This document shows, one piece after another, positions 1-5,540 of a stretch of 5,540 bases of DNA. Within the stretch, counting starts at the first letter, position 1. Each line of letters begins with the position of its first letter. The notes under the pieces were generated by a model. It was not told where the DNA came from and made no database searches. It worked only from the letters and a program-made list of their open reading frames with translations. The stretch comes from an uncultured Dorea sp. (GTDB taxonomy: Bacteria; Bacillota_A; Clostridia; Lachnospirales; Lachnospiraceae). The position numbers and the translations under genes were made by a program. The stretch covers positions 1-5,540 of the forward strand of contig CAOKJI010000157.1 of assembly GCA_948468495.1 (NCBI GenBank), given 5' to 3'.

Positions 1-1311
1 CGTATCAGAAAGGATATATGCCGCGCATTCCCACATTCCGATGCTTTCACACTCGTCAATCCGCTTAAGCTGCAGTTCAATCTTCTCCATCGTATCCAGC
101 AGACTCTTATTCTGCATCGTTAACTGCACTGTATTCGATGAACCGGCAGAACTCCCTCTTGTATAAGTCCTGTTTTCAGACTGGCTCTCTGAAGTGCCGG
201 ACGTCTCGCCTCTCGTAGTTGATTTGCTGACTGTATCACTGGATGACGCCGATACTCCTTTTGTATTTGTCTCTGGCGTGATACCGCTCAATGCAACCTG
301 TCCCACGCCGATTGCTGCTGCCGCCGCTATACTTGCTCCGCCTGTCAGCGGCGCCAGTGCGATGCTGGCTGCTCCCAGCGCAATCTGTCCCAATGCCTTT
401 CCTGCTGTTGCAAACGAGTCTGGTTTGGATAGGGAATCCGATGTTCCTCTGCCTTCCTGATGACTGCTCCCGGTCTGCCGGGAATAGCTCTCTGAGCGGG
501 AAGTTCCAGTCGTCGTGCCATGGGACAGCGCGTCCGATATATTTAACGCCATATTTTTCCCATAGGACATCTGCACATTTGCAAAAGGCGATAATTGCGT
601 ATAAATTGTTTCGTAGGATTTTTTGATTTCTTCCAACTGTTTCGACGGCGCGCTTTTGGCCAGCACAATTACGGTATATGCCTGCCCCTGCATTGCAAAA
701 ATGAGTTTTTCCAGCCCCTGGATAAATGTCTTGTTGTCTTTAAAATCATCGTCCTTATTCTTCGCCACACAGGATACCGCCGCAATATTCTTCGACCTGA
801 TTTCCGACAAAACTTCTTCTGCCTCAGAATCCAGCAAATCCTCTGCCTGTACCCCCGGAAATTGTCCGGCAAGCGCATTCCGCAGAGTATCTTTTAGGGA
901 TTTTGAAGTCCTTCTGTTATCATATGCGCGAATCCCCATATAAAAATCTGTCTTCTTCCCATCGCTGTCCGCAATAATATACACGCCGCAATTTAACCCC
1001 TGCACCGCATTAAATACAGATGCAAATTTGTAAGTAGAATACTCATTATTCTGATATACCATTTCTGTAATCCGAAAAAAGCGGATGGCCGATATATTCT
1101 TCAGCTTTTCATCTATAGGTACAACCTCTAATTCTGTAAGCTTGTACAGATATTTTTTCAGTACAATATCATCTACCAATGCGGCGGCTTCATTCAGATT
1201 GGCCTGAAGTTCTGCAAATGCAGGCTGCTCTGTTGGGGCAGGTTCGGCCGCATCCATCCGCTGCGGAATGATCTCTATCATATCTTCTCCATAACTGCGT
1301 CTATCACTCAT
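1..1311 (-). CDS. Probable N-terminal half of a HerA/FtsK-like ATPase (partial, 437 codons visible)
   Basis: The reading frame is open from ATG at 1311 to base 1 without a stop, so the gene continues beyond the window. Residues 1-30 are polar. Residues 31-255 form a mixed alpha/beta domain ending in a pattern (YETIYTQLSPFANVQMSYG, 233-251) that I associate with large bacterial ATP-binding proteins carrying a HerA/FtsK/VirB4-type motor. Residues 263-296 and 352-394 are Ser/Thr/Gly-rich linkers. They enclose a Gly/Ala-rich hydrophobic segment at 303-344, which could be membrane-associated. A helical segment follows (LLDTMEKIELQLKRIDECE, 404-422), then GMWECAAYIL (425-434), which in those proteins leads into the ATPase core. 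No Walker A motif is visible here, so the ATPase call rests on recalled family resemblance only. Alternatively it may be a serine-rich membrane protein without a motor. The ribosome binding site is weak (AAAGGAA, 9 bases upstream, inside the end of the preceding gene), consistent with translational coupling. GCG and GGG codons seem commoner than in the 760-aa gene, an impression that was not computed. Confidence 0.9.
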   Translation of the reverse strand, partial: MSDRRSYGEDMIEIIPQRMDAAEPAPTEQPAFAELQANLNEAAALVDDIVLKKYLYKLTELEVVPIDEKLKNISAIRFFRITEMVYQNNEYSTYKFASVFNAVQGLNCGVYIIADSDGKKTDFYMGIRAYDNRRTSKSLKDTLRNALAGQFPGVQAEDLLDSEAEEVLSEIRSKNIAAVSCVAKNKDDDFKDNKTFIQGLEKLIFAMQGQAYTVIVLAKSAPSKQLEEIKKSYETIYTQLSPFANVQMSYGKNMALNISDALSHGTTTGTSRSESYSRQTGSSHQEGRGTSDSLSKPDSFATAGKALGQIALGAASIALAPLTGGASIAAAAAIGVGQVALSGITPETNTKGVSASSSDTVSKSTTRGETSGTSESQSENRTYTRGSSAGSSNTVQLTMQNKSLLDTMEKIELQLKRIDECESIGMWECAAYILSDT

Positions 1312-1317
1312 TACTTT

Positions 1318-1899
1318 TTATTCCTTTCGCTGCGTAACAATATATGTAACCGTCCCTGCCACTGCTGCTCCTGCCAAAGCTCCTGCTACCACAGGCGCTT
1401 CTACAGCAAATGCTACCGCGCCGCCTATAACCGCCCCTGCGGCTGCTCCTGCGGCGGCTTTTGTTCCCCGGTAACTGCCCTCCCGCATATCACGCATTTT
1501 CTGCTCCTGATACGCGGAATTTCCCCTTGGCGGGACGTCTCTTTCCGTTCTTCCGCTGTTTCCACGATGATTTACCGAAGACACAGACGCAGGCTTTTCC
1601 TTTACCGGACGCAGATAACGAACGACCTCTTTCAAATGTTCCACCCGTTCATGGGAAAAATTCCAGAGTACGTCTACCATCAGATTGTTCATATACTCAT
1701 CATCCCATGTACTCCTATCTTTCTGGAAACTATTCCCGTCATGTTCATCATACAGACCGTCCATTGCTGACGCTATTCTCTCCATTTCCTCAAACTTTGC
1801 AAACGTGGGATCGACCAAAAGACTGTCCTTCATCATAATTCTAACCTTACGTACACTATTCGATTCCACCGCTTCTTTAAAAACGTTTGTTACTGCCAT
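1318..1899 (-). CDS. Small glycine-zipper membrane protein (193 aa)
   Basis: This is a protein of unknown function with two clear parts. Residues 1-98 form a soluble, mainly helical domain with a conserved-looking core (KDSLLVDPTF at 25-34, LYDEHDG at 49-55, then a Trp-containing helix ending in VVRYLRP). I have the impression this core recurs in Firmicutes proteins, but I cannot name a family. Residues 99-146 are a polar, low-complexity linker. Residues 147-188 are Gly/Ala-rich with repeated small-xxx-small spacing (AAAGAAAGAVIGGAVAF and VVAGALAGAAVAG), typical of glycine-zipper segments that insert into membranes or pack as helical hairpins; the protein ends with a polar RKE tail. There is no N-terminal signal peptide, so the C-terminus is the likely anchor. 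ATG at 1899 is chosen because AAGGAGGAG sits 3 bases before it; the in-frame ATG at 1914 would place that site inside the coding region and has no ribosome binding site of its own. It lies 45 bases after the dynamin gene and 6 bases before the next gene, so it is probably part of the same operon. It could be a membrane adaptor, anchor or effector for the GTPases. Confidence 0.88.
   Translation of the reverse strand: MAVTNVFKEAVESNSVRKVRIMMKDSLLVDPTFAKFEEMERIASAMDGLYDEHDGNSFQKDRSTWDDEYMNNLMVDVLWNFSHERVEHLKEVVRYLRPVKEKPASVSSVNHRGNSGRTERDVPPRGNSAYQEQKMRDMREGSYRGTKAAAGAAAGAVIGGAVAFAVEAPVVAGALAGAAVAGTVTYIVTQRKE
1321..1327 (-). promoter_or_regulatory. Weak ribosome binding site of the partial ATPase-like gene
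   Basis: AAAGGAA lies 9 bases before the ATG at 1311 and overlaps the last codons of the glycine-zipper gene, whose TAA is at 1320-1318. The match is weak, so translation probably depends partly on ribosomes finishing the upstream gene. Confidence 0.6.
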
Positions 1900-1944
1900 A
1901 TGCTCCTCCTTCATTGAGATAAAATGCTTTTTTGTGACAATCCT
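1900..1944 (-). other. Short intergenic spacer without terminator
   Basis: This is the only gap in the operon longer than a few bases. It holds the strong ribosome binding site and an A-rich run (ACAAAAAAGC on the minus strand). I see no stem-loop followed by a T-run and no convincing -35/-10 pair, so read-through from the dynamin gene is expected. Confidence 0.6.
1903..1911 (-). promoter_or_regulatory. Strong ribosome binding site that decides the start of the glycine-zipper gene
   Basis: AAGGAGGAG followed by CAT and then ATG at 1899. It is the strongest Shine-Dalgarno match in the window and argues against the upstream in-frame ATG at 1914. Its strength would fit higher translation of the small membrane protein than of the neighbouring genes. 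Confidence 0.88.
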
Positions 1945-4227
1945 TTATATTTCTAATATAGATTCTACTTTGCCTCTAATCATCCCCAGCCATTCCAGTT
2001 TTTTCTCACATTCATCGATTCTTTTTTCTGCCTGCTCCTGATCCGTTGCAAAGCTTTCCAACTCGCTAAGTTTTTCTTTCAATACATTGTCTAACCGTTG
2101 AAATTCCAACGAGAACGTCTTTGCAATTTGTTCTGACTGTTTGACCGCATACTTCCTCGTCTCATTTCCAAATTCATCTATATTAGCCTGAACCGGCATT
2201 AAGAATACCTCTGCAATTTCATCTCCAGGAATATACCTCACTGTTTCATATTTATCTCTCCAATATCCGGATTCCTCAAACCATGTCCATGGCTTATACC
2301 ATTTCTTATTTGTGTTTTTCACAAATTCTTCTCCGACTTTTTCCTGTTTTTCTTTTACAAACTTCTCAATGGGAACCGAATCCGATGATATGATGCTTCC
2401 GCCCATCAGTTTAACCGGCTCAATCGTAATGCCCGAAACCATATCCATGGTCAGAGACTCCAGTTTCTGTCTATATTCTCCTAAAAGCGCATTGCTTGTC
2501 TCAATCAGATTTCTCCTGACAAGTTCATCCAAATCTTCTTCAAAGTCAGGTTTCAGATTATTTGCGAATCTTTCTAGCTGTTCTACTTCTTCCTCTGCAT
2601 CTTCAACACTCAGCTCCTTCCCAACAAGCTTATCCAGCTTTTTTGTTACTTTTGTCTGATATGTTTTTACTACATTTTTAATAACATTTGTAGAATCATT
2701 TGTTACATCAGTAACTGCATTTTTAACTTTTTCTTCAAAAGACTGTGCCTCTTTTACATCATCTACTTTTCGGCGTATTTCATCAAGCTGCTGCACAATT
2801 TTCTCGCTTTCATCCTGTCTGCCTGCCAGCTCCCGTTTGGTCTCTTCATAGCACCCCACTTCTTCTAATTTGTGCATAAAAGTATCTGCAATATTCTTTA
2901 TCTTCGCTGTCTTGGCATATTTCTGGACATACTGCCGGATTGCCGCCTCAATTGAAGGGATGCCTGTATGTATCAGTGCCTCAGAGTACCGGTCATTATT
3001 TTCTGCCGCTTCTGCAAGCTGATTCTTTATCTCTCCCTTTATACTTACCGGAAGAACAGCATATTCTTCAAAATGAAGCTGTTCATTCCGGTTTAATTTT
3101 CTCACCTTAAGCTCCGTCTCATCCAGCGTATCCTCATCGACCTCATCTGTTTTGCTTTGAATCATCCGGATATTCAGTGCAGGAAGGGCAGCCGCCGGGA
3201 ATAAATTGGGGTTCATAATACCATGCCGTTTCAGATATTCCCGGATACGGCTCAGAGTCTGTTCTGTCGCCCCGTCTTCTTTTCTTCTGTCATCCATTTT
3301 ATTCACAACAAAAATGAATCTGTCTTTTGATTGCTTTCCTCCTACATCCATGCTGTCAGCTACCCGGTGCAGTAATGTATTATCATCATCCGAGCCAAAG
3401 GTTCCTTCCATAATATACAAAACAAGGGATTTGGAAGATTTTCCAAGAAACTCGCTCTGTACCTTTTTATGCTGGGGGTCTCTTGAGTTATTGGGACCCG
3501 GAGTATCAACCAGAACAAGGGAAACATCCTCCGCTGTAACAAATGGGATATTCCCTTCTGCCCTTATCTCTGAAACCTCTTCATCCGCATTCAGTCTTTC
3601 CATGATATTATAAGTTAGATTTTGATGCGTTTCCGTCAGCCTGCCACCTTTGTTGTAGACCTCTCCTTCCCACGAATCGTTGTCATTATCCTTGATTTTC
3701 GTAATAATTGCAGTGCATGCTTCCTGTTTGGAAGGCATTAACTTTTCCCGCAGCATGGAGTTAATCAGTGTAGATTTTCCGGCGCTCATTGTGGCAACCA
3801 CACATACTTCAAAATCACTGCTCTTTGCGTGTTTAAAAGCATTAGAAATCTCATCATCCCTCAGCTCCGCAAAAGGACCTTCCTGAATTTCCCGGAATAC
3901 CTCGTCAATCAAAACTTCCTTATCCGAAGTCTCCTTCGCAGGTTTTCGCTCCAGCTTTACATTCGTCAGCGTTTTCTTTTCATATGCATCTGCCAGCACC
4001 TCGTCTAAATCTTCATAATCCAGCATCGTACCATGAAAAATAATCTCAAAAGCGCTGTCATTATATTCCCCCACCAGGATATCTGGAAGTTCTTCAATCC
4101 ATTCCTGCAGCCGCGAACCTGGCGCTGCTTTCTCTCTTAATTTACTATTTCCTGCTGGGTTCCTTCCATCTACAGTAATCTCTGTTTCCAGCTTATAAGG
4201 GTTGTACTTTATAAACACTTTTTTCAT
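1945..4227 (-). CDS. Dynamin-family GTPase (760 aa) with full stalk region
   Basis: This is a large bacterial dynamin-like GTPase, a family that oligomerises on and remodels membranes. Domains in order: residues 1-95, a compact alpha/beta N-terminal domain rich in short strands (MKKVFIKYNP, FEIIFHG); about 100-135, a helical linker; about 138-437, the GTPase domain with P-loop ATMSAGKST at 145-153, G2 T172 in EACT, G3 DTPG at 241-244, G4 NKMD at 309-312 and a G5-like region near 343-349. An acidic insert lies at about 360-372, and the closing helix is HTGIPSIEAAI (420-430). Residues 440-760 are predominantly charged helices with coiled-coil character (about 455-495, 540-595, 700-745). An aromatic, basic patch at 641-660 (four Trp among Lys and Tyr) interrupts them and could be a membrane-contacting tip. 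No hydrophobic transmembrane span is evident. The start is fixed by GGAGGA 10 bases upstream and by near-overlap with the preceding gene. The G1 and G2 surroundings resemble those of the 430-aa protein (SAGKSTLIN; QE-V/A-CT), so the two are probably ancient paralogues acting as a pair. Substrate membrane and role are unknown; Eleos/Leo-type defence is one analogy. Confidence 0.95.
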   Translation of the reverse strand: MKKVFIKYNPYKLETEITVDGRNPAGNSKLREKAAPGSRLQEWIEELPDILVGEYNDSAFEIIFHGTMLDYEDLDEVLADAYEKKTLTNVKLERKPAKETSDKEVLIDEVFREIQEGPFAELRDDEISNAFKHAKSSDFEVCVVATMSAGKSTLINSMLREKLMPSKQEACTAIITKIKDNDNDSWEGEVYNKGGRLTETHQNLTYNIMERLNADEEVSEIRAEGNIPFVTAEDVSLVLVDTPGPNNSRDPQHKKVQSEFLGKSSKSLVLYIMEGTFGSDDDNTLLHRVADSMDVGGKQSKDRFIFVVNKMDDRRKEDGATEQTLSRIREYLKRHGIMNPNLFPAAALPALNIRMIQSKTDEVDEDTLDETELKVRKLNRNEQLHFEEYAVLPVSIKGEIKNQLAEAAENNDRYSEALIHTGIPSIEAAIRQYVQKYAKTAKIKNIADTFMHKLEEVGCYEETKRELAGRQDESEKIVQQLDEIRRKVDDVKEAQSFEEKVKNAVTDVTNDSTNVIKNVVKTYQTKVTKKLDKLVGKELSVEDAEEEVEQLERFANNLKPDFEEDLDELVRRNLIETSNALLGEYRQKLESLTMDMVSGITIEPVKLMGGSIISSDSVPIEKFVKEKQEKVGEEFVKNTNKKWYKPWTWFEESGYWRDKYETVRYIPGDEIAEVFLMPVQANIDEFGNETRKYAVKQSEQIAKTFSLEFQRLDNVLKEKLSELESFATDQEQAEKRIDECEKKLEWLGMIRGKVESILEI

Positions 4228-4228
4228 T

Positions 4229-5521
4229 TTAATCCAGTCCTCCGTATAGTATTTTCTCTAAATAGTACATTCCGCATCTTTTGCTCATAATCTCATACTG
4301 ACCTTCATCCTCCCATCCCGGCTCCGAATATACCGACAAATCGTATTCCGGATATCCGAATTTCTTTGAATACAGATGGTATTCATCCATTTCATCCTCT
4401 GACAGCATTTCCCCATAATGCTTTTTCTTTATCAAATAAGCGAAATACGCTGAAAGCGGACAAATAACCGGCTGCTCATATCCCAGTCCTTTCAAATCTC
4501 TCCTGATTCCATCCATACTTGTCTGAATACAGTCCTCTCCCCTCTTAAAACTATCTAATTTATTCAGAACAAACACGATCTTATGATGCGGAACATGATT
4601 GGATACCCATCTAAAATGGGATATCTCTTCATCCGTTCCCAGCTTATTTGCATTTAATATGTATACAAGAAAATCATACTGCTCCTCCGTCAGAATCTTT
4701 CTGGAAAGATTCCCATGAGACCTGTTGACTGCTGAATTAACACCCGGCGTGTCAATCAGACATATCCTGTGTACCTCTTCGCTCAGTGTTCGGAAATACG
4801 ACGCCATTGATATGGTTCCCTGCCATTCGTAACTATTTAAGTCCTCTTCCCCGGCGTCCATCACAAGCTTTGATGTCTGCAGATGAACAAGCCTGTCTTC
4901 AAAAGGCTTGCTGTAAATCGAGCAGATACCTCCGGTACAGACCTCCTGTGACGTCCGGGCAATCCGTTTCCCGACTAACGCATTAATCAGCGTCGATTTC
5001 CCAGCGCTTATATTAGCAGTAACAATAATCCTGGTCTCCTTCCTTTGCCGAAAATCAGTATTTTGAACATACTGGGCAAGCAGTCCCTTTGTAGCGGATA
5101 CCCATGACGGATCTGATTTTTCATTTTCCAATAATCGGACAAACTGGTCTATTTTTTCATGCTGAGGCATACTGATAAAACCTTTTATTATTTCTGCAGC
5201 CTGCTTTATTTTCTCAGCATTCATGGTAATCAGCGCAAAGTCACAGAGAATAAAATAGCGGTATTTCATCCTCCATCTCTGGAATCGGCAGGATATAATC
5301 GCTTCCGTCAAAACCTCTATCGTATCCTTTTTGCACTGCTCTCCTCTGAGAAGCATCTTCTTATACTGTTCCAGCCTGTATATTTCCGGCTCGCTTATGC
5401 CAACTTTTTTCAAAAAAAACTCCAGCGTGTAGTAATACTGGTTCCTTATTTTCGGTTTGACATTTTTCATAGGATGGTTCCTTAATGTCAAAGAAGAAAT
5501 AAAAATATCATTTGTACTCAT
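4229..5521 (-). CDS. Stalkless dynamin-like GTPase (430 aa), first gene of the operon
   Basis: This is a GTPase of the bacterial dynamin-like superfamily, expected to bind and hydrolyse GTP in the cytoplasm or at the membrane. Seen in the sequence: a P-loop at residues 169-177 (ANISAGKST, with Ala in place of the usual first Gly), the G2 threonine T196 in EVCTGG, G3 DTPG at 257-260, G4 NKLD at 320-323, and a G5-like PLSA at 355-358. Residues 1-160 are mostly helical and charged, with a short hydrophobic stretch at about 87-98, and I do not recognise that part. The protein ends at about the last helix of the GTPase domain (CGMYYLEKIL, 416-425), so it lacks the helical stalk that makes up the C-terminal half of its neighbour. 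ATG at 5521 is preferred because AAGGAG lies 9 bases upstream. An internal ATG at 5470 (Met18) also has AAGGA 8 bases upstream and is a possible alternative. The next gene starts one base after the stop, which suggests joint expression and a partner role. The GTPase fold is near certain; the biological role is unknown. Confidence 0.93.
   Translation of the reverse strand: MSTNDIFISSLTLRNHPMKNVKPKIRNQYYYTLEFFLKKVGISEPEIYRLEQYKKMLLRGEQCKKDTIEVLTEAIISCRFQRWRMKYRYFILCDFALITMNAEKIKQAAEIIKGFISMPQHEKIDQFVRLLENEKSDPSWVSATKGLLAQYVQNTDFRQRKETRIIVTANISAGKSTLINALVGKRIARTSQEVCTGGICSIYSKPFEDRLVHLQTSKLVMDAGEEDLNSYEWQGTISMASYFRTLSEEVHRICLIDTPGVNSAVNRSHGNLSRKILTEEQYDFLVYILNANKLGTDEEISHFRWVSNHVPHHKIVFVLNKLDSFKRGEDCIQTSMDGIRRDLKGLGYEQPVICPLSAYFAYLIKKKHYGEMLSEDEMDEYHLYSKKFGYPEYDLSVYSEPGWEDEGQYEIMSKRCGMYYLEKILYGGLD
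4238..4243 (-). promoter_or_regulatory. Ribosome binding site of the 760-aa dynamin gene, inside the preceding gene
   Basis: GGAGGA on the minus strand lies 10 bases before the ATG at 4227, within the last codons of the 430-aa gene. The stop (TAA) and the next ATG are separated by one base (TAAAATG), an arrangement typical of translational coupling between two subunits made together. Confidence 0.88.
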
Positions 5522-5530
5522 CTTTCCTTT

Positions 5531-5536
5531 CTCCTT
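5531..5536 (-). promoter_or_regulatory. Ribosome binding site of the 430-aa GTPase gene
   Basis: AAGGAG on the minus strand lies 9 bases before the ATG at 5521. Only 19 bases of upstream sequence are visible, so the operon promoter is outside the window or belongs to a further upstream gene. Confidence 0.85.
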
Positions 5537-5540
5537 AAAC

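Noticed and set aside
194..943. Several overlapping plus-strand open frames of 88-111 codons and a 69-codon minus-strand frame
   Set aside because: They are all shadows of the continuous minus-strand frame from 1311 to base 1, with low-complexity translations and no recognisable motif.
1461..1838. Plus-strand 125-codon open frame opposite the glycine-zipper gene
   Set aside because: It lies antisense to a well-supported gene with a strong ribosome binding site. Its Pro/Phe/Ser-rich composition looks like reverse-strand reading, and no good ribosome binding site was seen.
1897..1914. Upstream ATG at 1914 as the start of the third gene
   Set aside because: It lacks a Shine-Dalgarno sequence, and the strong AAGGAGGAG would then be coding sequence rather than the binding site 3 bases before ATG 1899.
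1900..1944. A terminator or promoter between the dynamin and glycine-zipper genes
   Set aside because: The A-rich run is not preceded by an inverted repeat on the coding strand, and no -35/-10 pair with suitable spacing was found by eye.
2312..3886. Plus-strand open frames of 68-135 codons and a 60-codon minus-strand frame inside the 760-aa dynamin gene
   Set aside because: They lie within a gene whose GTPase motifs are unambiguous. Their Ser/Leu/Phe-rich translations are what antisense reading of Glu/Lys-rich helices gives.
4786..5485. Plus-strand open frames of 66 and 108 codons opposite the 430-aa GTPase gene
   Set aside because: They are antisense to a gene with all G motifs present, and have no recognisable domain.
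1..5540. Mobile-element ends, CRISPR repeats, tRNA or other RNA genes
   Set aside because: The window is almost wholly coding on one strand. I saw no direct repeat array, terminal inverted repeats, transposase motif or tRNA-like fold, although no computed search was possible.

Overview
The window looks like chromosomal or integrated-element DNA from a Gram-positive Clostridia-type bacterium, perhaps a gut Lachnospiraceae member. The reasons are the moderate GC content, the strong purine-rich Shine-Dalgarno sites (AAGGAG, GGAGGA, AAGGAGGAG), mixed AGA/CGG arginine codons, and protein sequences that resemble families I know from gut Firmicutes. The taxonomy is inference, because no rRNA or other marker gene is present.

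All four genes lie on the minus strand, so the window reads right to left. First, 5521-4229 encodes a 430-aa dynamin-like GTPase that has a helical N-terminal region and a GTPase domain but no stalk. One base after its stop codon, 4227-1945 encodes a 760-aa dynamin-like GTPase with an alpha/beta N-terminal domain, a full GTPase domain and a long helical, coiled-coil C-terminal half carrying an aromatic patch. After a 45-base gap, 1899-1318 encodes a 193-aa protein with a soluble N-terminal domain and a C-terminal glycine-zipper membrane segment. After 6 bases, a fourth gene starts at 1311 and is open to base 1. Its 437 visible residues contain no stop and look like the N-terminal half of a large HerA/FtsK/VirB4-like P-loop ATPase. 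The ATPase domain itself would lie outside the window.

Spacings of 1, 45 and 6 bases, a well-placed ribosome binding site before each of the first three genes and a weaker one before the fourth, and no visible terminator indicate a single operon. Its promoter lies upstream of base 5540. The likely shared theme is membrane-associated NTPase activity: two GTPases that may form a heterotypic dynamin pair, a small membrane protein, and a large protein with a hydrophobic Gly/Ala segment inside Ser/Thr-rich linkers. Paired dynamin-like proteins are known in Campylobacter (DLP1/DLP2), in the LeoABC cluster of enterotoxigenic E. coli and in the Eleos anti-phage system. I do not know of a described system that adds a glycine-zipper protein and a HerA-like ATPase, so the operon is a candidate uncharacterised membrane-remodelling or defence-like cassette. 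No RNA genes, mobile-element ends, CRISPR arrays or notable repeats were seen.
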